In this document: piece by piece, positions 53,179 through 62,609 of the stretch
Layout of the letters: every line of letters begins with the position of its first letter
How positions within the stretch are numbered: position 1 is the stretch's first letter
Source of the DNA: Pseudomonas soli
Lineage (GTDB): Bacteria > Pseudomonadota > Gammaproteobacteria > Pseudomonadales > Pseudomonadaceae
NCBI RefSeq assembly: GCF_900110655.1
Contig: NZ_FOEQ01000001.1
Coordinates: forward strand, 595,152 to 659,151
DNA length: 64,000 bases
Reading direction: 5' to 3'
The notes under the pieces: generated by a model
What the model saw: only the letters and a program-made list of their open reading frames with translations
What the model was told of the DNA's origin: nothing
The model's database searches: none
Position numbers and translations under genes: made by a program

Positions 53179-53553
53179 TTGCTAAAACGATCCCTCACCA
53201 CCCTCACCCTCTTCTCCGTCCTGGCCGGCTGCGCCAGCCACGACATCGACCCCCGCGGTTACAACGAAACCGGCACCGCCTCCTATTACGGTTCACGCCA
53301 CCATGGCAAACGCACTGCCAGCGGCGAGCCCTTCAACCAGCATGGCCTCACCGCCGCCCACCGCAGCCTGCCCTTTGGCAGCCGTGTGCTGGTCACCAAC
53401 CTGGCCAACCAGCGCAGCGTTGTGGTACGCATCAACGACCGTGGCCCGCACACCCGCGGCCGGCTGATCGACCTTTCACGCGCAGCCGCAGAAAAAATCG
53501 ACATGCTCCGTAGCGGAACCGCGCGAGTCCGGGTACAAGGTCTGAGCGATTGA
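53179..53553 (+). CDS. RlpA-like lipoprotein (double-psi beta-barrel)
   Basis: A 124-residue lipoprotein with lipobox LAG|C (Cys18) and one RlpA/double-psi beta-barrel domain: [19 protein letters not shown] and [17 protein letters not shown]. RlpA proteins are septal lytic transglycosylases acting on denuded glycan; this one lacks the SPOR domain of full-length RlpA. TTG 53179 is preferred: GGAG lies 8 nt before it, while GTG 53170 overlaps the same site. Confidence 0.85.
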   Translation: MLKRSLTTLTLFSVLAGCASHDIDPRGYNETGTASYYGSRHHGKRTASGEPFNQHGLTAAHRSLPFGSRVLVTNLANQRSVVVRINDRGPHTRGRLIDLSRAAAEKIDMLRSGTARVRVQGLSD

Positions 53554-53572
53554 CCTGACTGGAGCCCTCGCC

Positions 53573-54658
53573 ATTTTCGACCTGGCCACCCTCCCCGCCT
53601 TCAGCCTGCTGCAACTGGGCCTGGGCCTGCTGCTGATGATCTTTGGTGCCGAGCTACTGGTACGCGCCGCTCTGCGCCTGGCCAGCCGCCTGCACGTGCG
53701 CCCTCTGATCATTGGCCTGAGCCTGGTCGCCTTCGGCAGTACGGCGCCACAGCTGACCGTGAGCCTGCAAGCCGCCTACCAGGGCGCGCCGGATGTCGCT
53801 GTGGGCAGCGTCGTGGGCAGCAACATCTTCAACGTGCTGGTGATCCTGGGCCTTGCCGCACTGATCATTCCGCTGCGTGTGTCACGCCAGCTGGTGCGCC
53901 TGGATATCCCATTGATGATCCTCGCCAGCGCCCTGGTATACCTGCTCGCGCTCAACGGTGAACTGGGGCGGCTCGAAGGCGGCCTGCTACTGCTCGGGTT
54001 GACCGGTTACCTGGCCATGCTCTGGCATCAGTCGCGCCACTACGCCCGCACCTACCCGGCGCCATGCACCAAGCACGCCAGCCCGCTGCGCTTCTGGAGC
54101 GGGGCACTGCTGCAGATTCTCCTGGGGCTGGGGCTGCTGAGCCTGGCGGGTTACCTGGTACTGGAGGCAGCCGTCGAGGTGGCGACCGACCTGGGCCTGT
54201 CCGAACGCATCATCGGCCTGACCGTGGTTGCGGTATGCACCTCGCTGCCGGAACTGGCCGCCGCGCTGATCGCGGCCCTGCGTGGCGAACGGGAGATCGC
54301 CGTGGGCACGGTGATCGGCAGCAACCTATTCAACCTGCTGGCGGTGCTGGGGCTGACGGCAGTGACCGCACCCGCTCCCTTGTCGATTTCACCCAATGCA
54401 CTGGACTTCGACCTGCCGGTGATGCTCGGCGTCGCCGCGCTGTGCCTGCCAGTATTCTATTCAGGCTACCGGGTAACCCGCGCCGAAGGCCTGGTATTCC
54501 TGTGTCTTTACCTGGCCTACGGCCTGCACGTGGTGACCTTCACCACCGGCCTGCCATTGGCCGGACGCCTCGAACAACTGATGCTGTTCTATGTAATGCC
54601 GGTGCTCGGGGTCGTGCTGCTTTACACGACGATCCGCGCCTGGCGCCGCCAACACTAA
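53573..54658 (+). CDS. Calcium/sodium antiporter homologue (CaCA family, YrbG-like)
   Basis: A 361-residue membrane protein with two alpha-repeat halves, GLSLVAFGSTAPQL and GLTVVAVCTSLPEL, each followed by GSNxFN. In the first repeat the usual ion-binding Glu is Gln60; in the second Glu227 is kept. The first canonical start is ATG 53636, but this would cut away most of transmembrane helix 1. An ATT at 53573 lies 8 nt after GGAG and gives a complete helix; no ATG, GTG or TTG exists between the in-frame stop at 53543 and 53636. It follows the RlpA-like gene by 19 bp. Confidence 0.8.
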   Translation: MFDLATLPAFSLLQLGLGLLLMIFGAELLVRAALRLASRLHVRPLIIGLSLVAFGSTAPQLTVSLQAAYQGAPDVAVGSVVGSNIFNVLVILGLAALIIPLRVSRQLVRLDIPLMILASALVYLLALNGELGRLEGGLLLLGLTGYLAMLWHQSRHYARTYPAPCTKHASPLRFWSGALLQILLGLGLLSLAGYLVLEAAVEVATDLGLSERIIGLTVVAVCTSLPELAAALIAALRGEREIAVGTVIGSNLFNLLAVLGLTAVTAPAPLSISPNALDFDLPVMLGVAALCLPVFYSGYRVTRAEGLVFLCLYLAYGLHVVTFTTGLPLAGRLEQLMLFYVMPVLGVVLLYTTIRAWRRQH

Positions 54659-54668
54659 GGAAAACAAC

Positions 54669-55055
54669 ATGGCCGACACGAAACAGACGGGTGAACGTAT
54701 TCGCCGCCAGGTGATGGGCGATGCGTTCGTCGATCGCGCCCTGGGCAACGCAACGGCGTTCACCCAACCGCTGCAGGACTTCGTCAACGAACATGCATGG
54801 GGCAGCGTCTGGGCCCGCGACGGGTTGCCGCTGAAGACCCGCAGCCTGATCACCCTGGCCACTCTGACCGCGCTCAAGTGCCCGCAGGAACTCAAGGGCC
54901 ACGTACGTGGGGCGTTGAACAATGGCTGCACGGTCGAGGAGATTCGCGAGGCGTTGCTGCATTGCGCGGTGTATGCAGGGGTGCCGGCGGCGATCGATGC
55001 GTTTCGCGCGGCGCAGGAAGTGATCGACAGCTATCAGGCGAGTACCGCGGATTAA
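54669..55055 (+). CDS. Carboxymuconolactone decarboxylase-family protein
   Basis: A 128-residue AhpD/CMD-fold protein related to PcaC (gamma-carboxymuconolactone decarboxylase): RSLITLATLTALKCPQELKGH and a later EALLHCAVYAGVPAA. Only one Cys lies in the first region, so the AhpD CxxC peroxidase site is absent. It is 10 bp after the antiporter. No other pca genes are nearby, so a role in protocatechuate breakdown is not supported by context. Confidence 0.82.
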   Translation: MADTKQTGERIRRQVMGDAFVDRALGNATAFTQPLQDFVNEHAWGSVWARDGLPLKTRSLITLATLTALKCPQELKGHVRGALNNGCTVEEIREALLHCAVYAGVPAAIDAFRAAQEVIDSYQASTAD

Positions 55056-55112
55056 ACGGCGAAACGCCAGAGGCTCATGGAGATCCCCTGGCGCCCGTCA
55101 AGACGACCTGCC

Positions 55113-55343
55113 TCAACCAACCGGCCGCAGGCCCTGGCTCATTCCGAACAGAAACAGTAAAAGATCATGATCTGGCTGAGCCTGCGCCTGGTCAGCCTTC
55201 ACCACACGAGGCAACGGGCACTGCCCACCCTCCCCGGCCTTGCTGAACACCATGGGCCGCGGTTGCTCCCAGGCCGCCGCCGCTGCGGTAGTCACCGCTA
55301 ACGCCGCAACCAGGAACAAAGCTCGAGCGATTTCTAGTTTCAT
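55113..55343 (-). CDS. Small exported protein of unknown function, coupled to inaA
   Basis: A 76-residue protein beginning MKLEIARALFLVAALAVTTA, a likely signal peptide with cleavage near AAAAA-W (about residue 23). The mature part is about 50 residues with one Cys and a hydrophobic LLLFLFG stretch. Its ATG overlaps the inaA stop codon (ATGA), so it is translated from the ColR-controlled warA-inaA message. I do not recognise the family beyond its position, which matches a gene after inaA in other Pseudomonas. Confidence 0.7.
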   Translation of the reverse strand: MKLEIARALFLVAALAVTTAAAAAWEQPRPMVFSKAGEGGQCPLPRVVKADQAQAQPDHDLLLFLFGMSQGLRPVG

Positions 55344-56041
55344 TGCCCTAAACCTTTGACAGCGCTGCCAAACGCCATTTGGTAAAAGTAGAGCAAGGTT
55401 TGCCACTCCGCTTCACTGAACGACGAGTGGCGACGCAATTGACGCAGGTCGTTGTACGCCGCCCGCTGGCAACTGATGCGCCGACGGCATTTCTCCAAAT
55501 CCAGCAATGCGACCTCCACCCGGGCCTGCTCGCCTTCGCCATATACCTTGACGAACACATGCTTGCCATACAGGCAACCATGCTGCCAATGGCCCAGGTG
55601 CATGCGCGCCAGATTGTCGGCCAGGTCCTTGAACATGCGCTCTTGCACTGCCTGTGGGTATCGCTCGCGAGCCCCCGAGGCATGCCAGGTGTCAAGATCG
55701 ACAAAGCCGTCTAGGGCTTCACTGACCAGCAACGCACGCCACTGGTGATCGGCGTCACGCTCGGCACCTGCATAGACGATACGGGGTACCCGCACGCCCA
55801 GTTGCTCGAAACTGTGCAACGCATCAAGTTCGCGCAACACCGTGGGGCGCCCGAAGGGATGCAGAAGGCTGCGGTAGATATGCCCGACCTGGCGTTTCGC
55901 ATACAGCATGTGGCCGTGGTCATCACTCAGTCGTTGCACGCCGCTCTCGCCGCCACGCCGCTGGTTGGGTTCCTCGACCCATTCCCCTTGCTGCTGCCAG
56001 TAAAAATCGAACTGTCTGGATTGATGCTGCGCTACCGCCAT
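55340..56041 (-). CDS. inaA: InaA-like lipopolysaccharide kinase-family protein
   Basis: A 233-residue protein of the Kdo/WaaP kinase-like family. HGCLYGKHVF and LLDLEKCRRR occupy the positions of the catalytic loop and metal-binding Asp. The catalytic-loop Asp expected after HG is a Cys, so kinase activity is not certain. It probably modifies LPS or another envelope component. It starts 6 bp after warA; both should be driven by the ColR site at 56.8 kb. Confidence 0.85.
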   Translation of the reverse strand: MAVAQHQSRQFDFYWQQQGEWVEEPNQRRGGESGVQRLSDDHGHMLYAKRQVGHIYRSLLHPFGRPTVLRELDALHSFEQLGVRVPRIVYAGAERDADHQWRALLVSEALDGFVDLDTWHASGARERYPQAVQERMFKDLADNLARMHLGHWQHGCLYGKHVFVKVYGEGEQARVEVALLDLEKCRRRISCQRAAYNDLRQLRRHSSFSEAEWQTLLYFYQMAFGSAVKGLGQ

Positions 56042-56047
56042 GACCCT

Positions 56048-56728
56048 TTACCCCTTGCGCAATACGTAAACTCGCCACATGGCATAGAACGGCAGAAAGT
56101 CGAGACGTTCCTGGATTCTGAAGCCAGCTGAGGAAAACTCTTCTTCCACTGTAGCCGCAGGTAACACAAATCGATTTTGGTAGCTGTCCTGCGCAGCCCG
56201 GAGGCTGCGCCGAGCCTCAAGCTTGCGCCGACGCCAAGCTTTGAAATTGCCGTCCACCCACAACGACAAAATCACACTATCACGGCTAACCCTTTGAAAT
56301 TCAGAGAGAATTGTCTTTCGATGCGCGGGATCACCTATGTGATGGAACAGGCGCATGCAGAAAATGCTGTCCACCGCGTTGTCCGGCAGATCGATCGCAA
56401 AGGCGGAAGTCTGCAAGGGCCGTACCCGCTTGACGATCTCTGGCGGTTGTGCCGCACAGGCTGTCTCAATCATCGCGGCAGAATTATCTGCCCCGATGAT
56501 GACCCGGTTGGCTTTTTCCGCCAGCAAAGGCCAGAACCGTCCTGCACCACAGGGCAGATCGAGCACCAGCCCCGGCTCGCCGGCAAGCGCCAGGGCTCGT
56601 CGCGCCAGTTGTTCGTCGCGCTGGTGGGAAAGGCGCCGAGCCAGGCCATCCTGGTGCTTGAGAAAATACTGACGAGCATGATCCCGGTCGTATTTTTCCG
56701 AGAATTCGAGTTTGATGGGGCTACGCAT
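56048..56728 (-). CDS. warA: SAM-dependent methyltransferase WarA
   Basis: A 226-residue class I methyltransferase with SAM motif I VLDLPCGAGR (residues 55-64) and a motif IV region with SIFCMRLFHHIGD. WarA was described in Pseudomonas as an LPS-modifying methyltransferase working with a kinase. The gene lies 107 bp after colS and heads the warA-inaA-small-gene unit. A near-perfect ColR operator precedes it. Confidence 0.85.
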   Translation of the reverse strand: MRSPIKLEFSEKYDRDHARQYFLKHQDGLARRLSHQRDEQLARRALALAGEPGLVLDLPCGAGRFWPLLAEKANRVIIGADNSAAMIETACAAQPPEIVKRVRPLQTSAFAIDLPDNAVDSIFCMRLFHHIGDPAHRKTILSEFQRVSRDSVILSLWVDGNFKAWRRRKLEARRSLRAAQDSYQNRFVLPAATVEEEFSSAGFRIQERLDFLPFYAMWRVYVLRKG

Positions 56729-56794
56729 TGGGCATCTCCTGACTCCAGTGCGCCCACCTTATGCAGGCGGACGTTGGCGTCAGGTCATGCCTAT

Positions 56795-56810
56795 GTGAAA
56801 AATCCGTAGG
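56795..56810 (-). promoter_or_regulatory. ColR-binding site upstream of warA
   Basis: Minus strand reads CCTACGGATTTTTCAC. It matches the ColR consensus I recall (YYNASNNYTTTTTCAC) at 15 of 16 positions; only the Y before TTTTTCAC is A. It lies 67 bp before warA. Confidence 0.75.
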
Positions 56811-56835
56811 AAAAATCAGCAGGTGTTACCGGAAG

Positions 56836-58155
56836 TTAATCCGGATCCAATATCCCGTCGGGTCCCGGCGGCAGTGGGGCTCCCTGGCTCAGGTCGACCC
56901 GGAAACGGCAACCATGGGGCAGCGTTGTCGTCAGGGTCACGCGCCAGCCCTGGTCGTCACAGATGCGCTGCACCAGTGAAAGGCCCAGCCCCAACCCTTC
57001 GCCCCGACGCTCGTCGCCTCGCACGAAGGGCCGGAACATCGCTTCGCGCTGCTCCTCAGGGATTCCTACCCCACTATCTTCCACGCTGAAGCCATTGGCC
57101 TCCAGGCTGAGACGGATATAACCGCTATCGGTGTAGTGGGCGGCATTGCGCAACAGGTTGCCCATCACCGACTGCAGGAATGTAGCGTTGTACAGCACCG
57201 GGCTGGCGCTTACCCGGCCGTCGTAATACAGCGCCAGTCCCTTCTGTTCGATGGTGTCGCGCCAAACGCCGATCAAGTCGTCACCTACCTCGCGCAGCGA
57301 CGCCCGTGAGGCCACAGCGCCCTCGTCTCGCTGCGCCCTGGCGAGCATCAGGAAAGTCTTGACCAATTCGCGCATCTCCTCGGTCGCCCGGACGATACGC
57401 TCGACATGGCTGCGAGCACGGGGTTCGAGATTGGGGTTCTCCATCAACAGCTCGCACGAAGTGGCCAGGACCATCAGCGGCGTTCGCAGCTCGTGGCTGA
57501 CATCACTGGTGAACAAGCGCTCACGGGTCAACGCATCACGCAGGCGGCCCAGGGTATCGTCGAAAGCGACGGCCAACTGGCCGACCTCGTCCGCCGCATA
57601 ATCCGGTGCCAATGGCGGCGCCAATCCCAGCAACTGGTCACGGTGGCGGACCTGGCGCGCCAGACGGATCACCGGTGCCATCACACGTCGCGCCAGCAGC
57701 CAGCCGAGAATCACCGCAAGGGCCAGGCTGAGCACGAAACCGACCACGACAACGGCGAACAACACTCGCTCGCGCTCTTCGAAGTCGCTCTGATCCTGCA
57801 GCAGCACATAACGTCGGCCGTCAACGATCTCGACCATCGCGTGGTACGAGAGCTGATCACGAAATACCTCGTGAAAACCTGCATCCAGGTGACGCAGGTC
57901 CTTGGGTAGTTCGAAATCGTCGCGCCCGCCGCTGAAGTAGAACAACTGGTCGGGACGCGGCCGGTGGCTCCAGTCGCTGACGCTGTCCATGCGCAGCAAG
58001 CGTTGCAAGTCGCCACCGAGCACAGAAGAGATCAACCGCTCTTCAACCAGGTGCACTGTGGCGACAATGCCGAAGGCAAAGGCCCCGGCCACCAGCGCGC
58101 TCATCAGCGCAAAGGCGATGATGATGCGCTGGGCAAGGCTCTGCTTAAACTCCAT
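56836..58155 (-). CDS. colS: Sensor histidine kinase ColS
   Basis: A 439-residue inner-membrane kinase. Transmembrane helices lie at about residues 10-34 and 131-153 around a periplasmic sensor, followed by HAMP, the HisKA domain with phospho-acceptor His221 (SDVSHELRTP) and an HATPase domain. The periplasmic part has His35, Glu38, His95, Glu96 and the E126-E-R-E129 motif, which in P. putida ColS binds Zn/Fe3+ ligands. The start ATG at 58155 overlaps colR by 11 bp. Confidence 0.92.
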   Translation of the reverse strand: MEFKQSLAQRIIIAFALMSALVAGAFAFGIVATVHLVEERLISSVLGGDLQRLLRMDSVSDWSHRPRPDQLFYFSGGRDDFELPKDLRHLDAGFHEVFRDQLSYHAMVEIVDGRRYVLLQDQSDFEERERVLFAVVVVGFVLSLALAVILGWLLARRVMAPVIRLARQVRHRDQLLGLAPPLAPDYAADEVGQLAVAFDDTLGRLRDALTRERLFTSDVSHELRTPLMVLATSCELLMENPNLEPRARSHVERIVRATEEMRELVKTFLMLARAQRDEGAVASRASLREVGDDLIGVWRDTIEQKGLALYYDGRVSASPVLYNATFLQSVMGNLLRNAAHYTDSGYIRLSLEANGFSVEDSGVGIPEEQREAMFRPFVRGDERRGEGLGLGLSLVQRICDDQGWRVTLTTTLPHGCRFRVDLSQGAPLPPGPDGILDPD

Positions 58156-58828
58156 CACGGCCCTCGGCGAGGCGATAGCCGACGCCATGGACGGTATGTA
58201 GCAACGGTTTTTCGAAAGGCTTGTCAATCACCTGGCGCAGCTGGTGCACGTGGCTGCGCAGGCTGTCGCTGTCGGGGCAGTCATCGCCCCACAAGGCTTC
58301 TTCCAGTACTTCGCGGCGCAGTACATGGGGGCTCTTCTGCATGAGTACGGCCAGCAGTTTCAGACCCACAGGGTTGAGCTTGAGCAGACGGCCCTGGCGG
58401 GTCACCTCGAGGGTGTCGAGGTCGTAGGTCAGGTCGACCACCTGCAAGGTGCGCCGGCCGCCCCCCTGGGCACGGCGCAGCACTGCCTCGATGCGCGCGG
58501 CCAGCTCCGACAAAGCAAACGGCTTGAGCAGGTAGTCGTCTGCGCCCGAGCGGAAGCCTTGCAGGCGGTCGTCCAGCTGGTCGCGGGCGGTGAGCATGAT
58601 CACCGGGGTGTCGCGGCGGGCATCCTCGCGCAGACGTTTGCACAGGGTGTAACCGTCGATGCCCGGCAGCATGATGTCGAGCACAATCAGGTCGTAGTGT
58701 TCGGTCGCGGCCAGGTGCAGGCCAGACAGGCCATCCTGGGCACAGTCGACGGTGTAGCCCTTCATGCCGAGGTAGTCGGCCAGGTTGGCCAGAATATCGC
58801 GGTTGTCTTCAACCAAAAGAATGCGCAT
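58145..58828 (-). CDS. colR: Response regulator ColR
   Basis: A 227-residue OmpR-family regulator. Receiver residues are Asp51 (phospho-acceptor), Thr80 and Lys102; a winged-helix DNA-binding domain ends in HTVHGVGYRLAEGRDGV. ColR activates envelope-modifying genes in excess zinc or iron and supports root colonisation and polymyxin tolerance. AAGGAG is well placed before the ATG. Divergent PAP2 and downstream warA carry matching operators. Confidence 0.93.
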   Translation of the reverse strand: MRILLVEDNRDILANLADYLGMKGYTVDCAQDGLSGLHLAATEHYDLIVLDIMLPGIDGYTLCKRLREDARRDTPVIMLTARDQLDDRLQGFRSGADDYLLKPFALSELAARIEAVLRRAQGGGRRTLQVVDLTYDLDTLEVTRQGRLLKLNPVGLKLLAVLMQKSPHVLRREVLEEALWGDDCPDSDSLRSHVHQLRQVIDKPFEKPLLHTVHGVGYRLAEGRDGV

Positions 58829-58922
58829 CAAGATCTCCTTTGCGGCGCTTCGCCGGGCGCGGCAGGCGCAGCTTACGGCCATTGCGCGCATGGTGCCATG
58901 CCCTGAAGCTAAAACACCGGCC

Positions 58923-58938
58923 TTGACAGTTTTTTCAC
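58923..58938 (+). promoter_or_regulatory. ColR-binding site upstream of the PAP2 gene
   Basis: TTGACAGTTTTTTCAC matches the recalled ColR consensus YYNASNNYTTTTTCAC at all 16 positions. It lies 70 bp before the PAP2 start and 95 bp from the divergent colR start. Confidence 0.85.
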
Positions 58939-59007
58939 CGATCATTCACGGACACAGGATAGCGGCCCGAGGACAATGCACCGTCTCGTCCACCCTCTGG
59001 AGTCACC

Positions 59008-59736
59008 ATGCAGGCTAGCGTCTCCCCTCGTCCGATCAACCCATGGCTTTACCTGGGCATCCCGTTTATCACTGTCGTGACCCTTGTTTTGCTGGAATGG
59101 ACTTCGCTGGACATGGACCTTGCCAACCTGTTCTACGAACCGACCGCCGGCGGATTCATTGGCCGCCACAGCTATCTGCTGGAAAACATCCTGCATGACC
59201 GCGTCAAGCAGGGTGTGATCCTGTTCGGTCTGCTGGCATTGACCGGGTTCGCCCTGAGCTTCTTCTGGAACCGAGTGGCGGGCTGGCGCCGCGAGCTAGG
59301 CTGCCTGGTACTGGCGCTGGCGCTGTCGACGGCCTTCGTCACGCCACTTAAGAAGGTTACCCAGGTGCAGTGCCCCTGGAGCTTGACGCAGTTCGGTGGC
59401 AAGGAGACCTACAGCAAGTTGCTCGAAGCCCGTCCGGCCACCGACAAGCCTGGCCTGTGCTGGCCCGGTGGGCATGCGGCGACCGGGTTCTGCCTGTTCG
59501 GCCTGTTCTTCATGCTGCGTGACCGCAAGCCACGTCTGGCCCGGGTCGCGCTGGCAGTGGCCTTCGTCGCCGGGTCGGTGCTGTCGATCGGGCGGATGAT
59601 GCAGGGCGCGCATTTCCTGTCACACAACGTGTGGACAGCGGTGTTCTGCTGGCTAATCGGGCTGGGGTCGTACTACCTGATTCTGTATCGCCACGCGACG
59701 ACCAAGCTACCTGCTGTCGAGCGCAGCGCAGCCTGA
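59008..59736 (+). CDS. PAP2-family membrane phosphatase
   Basis: A 242-residue integral membrane protein with about six helices. The three PAP2 blocks are recognisable but variant: KKVTQVQCPW for KxxxxxxRP, PGGHAATGF for PSGH, and SIGRMMQGAHFLSHNVW for SRxxxxxHxxxD. The last residue of motif 3 is not Asp. Related enzymes act on undecaprenyl pyrophosphate or lipid A. A perfect ColR box precedes it, and I recall this gene beside colR as a known ColR target in P. putida. ATG 59008 has GGAG upstream. Confidence 0.85.
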   Translation: MQASVSPRPINPWLYLGIPFITVVTLVLLEWTSLDMDLANLFYEPTAGGFIGRHSYLLENILHDRVKQGVILFGLLALTGFALSFFWNRVAGWRRELGCLVLALALSTAFVTPLKKVTQVQCPWSLTQFGGKETYSKLLEARPATDKPGLCWPGGHAATGFCLFGLFFMLRDRKPRLARVALAVAFVAGSVLSIGRMMQGAHFLSHNVWTAVFCWLIGLGSYYLILYRHATTKLPAVERSAA

Positions 59737-59760
59737 TCCCTGGCAGGGACAAGGAAAACG

Positions 59761-59794
59761 AAGAAGCCCCGGTTCTCACGAACCGGGGCTTCTT
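59761..59794. terminator. Bidirectional terminator between the PAP2 gene and groEL
   Basis: A perfect 14-bp stem AAGAAGCCCCGGTT/AACCGGGGCTTCTT with a 6-nt loop, A-rich on one side and T-rich on the other. It ends both convergent genes. Confidence 0.9.
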
Positions 59795-59818
59795 CTTGGT
59801 ACCGGGGGTAAGGCTGGC

Positions 59819-61465
<1,647 letters not shown>

Positions 61466-61507
61466 TTAATCCTTGGAATTCTTTGGAGTAACGGGAAGTC
61501 GGGGAAA

Positions 61508-61801
61508 TCAGCCTTCGATGACGGCGAGGATTTCGTTCTCGGCCATGACCAGCAGGTCTTCGCCATCGACTTTCACGGTGTTGCTGCCCGAGTAAGGGCC
61601 GAAAACCACTTTGTCACCCACTTTCACGGCCAGCGCACGTACTTCGCCGTTGTCCAGGATGCGACCGGTACCTACCGCAACGACTTCACCGCGGTTTGGT
61701 TTTTCAGCGGCCGAACCCGGCAGGACGATACCGCCAGCGGTTTTCGATTCTTCTTCGCTGCGACGGATGACGACGCGGTCATGCAGAGGACGAAGCTTCA
61801 T
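61508..61801 (-). CDS. groES: Co-chaperonin GroES
   Basis: A 97-residue HSP10, the heptameric lid of Gro[16 protein letters not shown] and the mobile-loop [13 protein letters not shown] are intact. A heat-shock promoter lies about 150 bp upstream. Confidence 0.98.
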   Translation of the reverse strand: MKLRPLHDRVVIRRSEEESKTAGGIVLPGSAAEKPNRGEVVAVGTGRILDNGEVRALAVKVGDKVVFGPYSGSNTVKVDGEDLLVMAENEILAVIEG

Positions 61802-61949
61802 TGTCGATCTCTCCCAAATTGTGGTTTTCATCGGCCGGTGCCAGCACCGGCGGGTTGATTCGATCCGGCGTTGCCGGGGATGGCCCGCAAATGGCGAACC
61901 ACCTGTGTCATGTCTGGTGTTGCCACCAGAAACCTTGCGGTGACCACAT

Positions 61950-61977
61950 ACATGAGGCCGCCAAAATCGATTACAAG
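61950..61977 (-). promoter_or_regulatory. Sigma-32 (heat-shock) promoter of groESL
   Basis: Minus strand: CTTGTAA (61977-61971), 13-nt spacer, CCTCATGT (61957-61950). Compared with CTTGAAA/CCCCATnT there is one mismatch in each box, with correct spacing. Confidence 0.75.
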
Positions 61978-62041
61978 GCTTGAGAGGAAAAATTTTCAGC
62001 CCCCCATCGCAAAAGCGGACCTGCCTCGCGACAGCTTCAGC

Positions 62042-62067
62042 CATCGCGGGGCAAGCCCGCTCCTGCA
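62042..62067. repeat. Single REP unit between groES and fxsA
   Basis: One copy of the CATCGCGGGGCAAGCCCGCT core close to the fxsA stop codon. No opposing arm is nearby. Confidence 0.7.
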
Positions 62068-62081
62068 ACACACCCTGGGTA

Positions 62082-62543
62082 TTATTTATCGCGTCGCTCG
62101 TACTCGCCCTCGATCACATTCGGACGATGCCCGCCATCGCGGGGCTGGGCCTGGAGCGGATCGTCCTGGAACGCCCGCTGGCGCAGGGCCTGCTCTTCGG
62201 CGCGGCGACGCAGCCGACCGACCACCAGGCGTCGAGTGAACGGCAGCAGGCACAGCAGGCCCAGCAAGTCACTGATGAAGCCCGGCAGCAGCAACAGGCC
62301 ACCACCGACGGTGAGCATCAAGCCCTGGAACATGTCCTCGGCTGGCAGTTCGCCGCGCTGCAGGCTCTCCCGGGCACGCAGGGCGGTGGCCAGGCCAGCA
62401 ACGCGCATCACCAGCACCCCAAGGGCGGAACCGGCGATGATCAGCAGCAGCGCCGGGAAGAAACCGATTGCCGCACTGACCTTGACGAAGACGAACAGCT
62501 CCAGCACGGGGAAAAGCAGTAACAGCAATAGAAAAGCACGCAT
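62082..62543 (-). CDS. fxsA: FxsA-family membrane protein
   Basis: A 153-residue inner-membrane protein with hydrophobic segments at about residues 1-20, 25-48 and 72-100, then a basic, charged tail. The FxsA family was named for suppressing F exclusion of phage T7; its cellular role is unknown. ATG 62543 has GAGG 8 nt upstream; a TTG one codon earlier is less likely. Its place before groES is common in pseudomonads. Confidence 0.9.
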   Translation of the reverse strand: MRAFLLLLLLFPVLELFVFVKVSAAIGFFPALLLIIAGSALGVLVMRVAGLATALRARESLQRGELPAEDMFQGLMLTVGGGLLLLPGFISDLLGLLCLLPFTRRLVVGRLRRRAEEQALRQRAFQDDPLQAQPRDGGHRPNVIEGEYERRDK

Positions 62544-62609
62544 CAAGGGTTCCTCGACGGAAGAGAATCTTCCTGTAAGACCATCAGATGGATGCCTCGA
62601 CGCAGGTTT

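Noticed and set aside
54669..55055. AhpD-type peroxidase
   Set aside because: The AhpD CxxC active site is missing; only the general carboxymuconolactone decarboxylase fold is supported.
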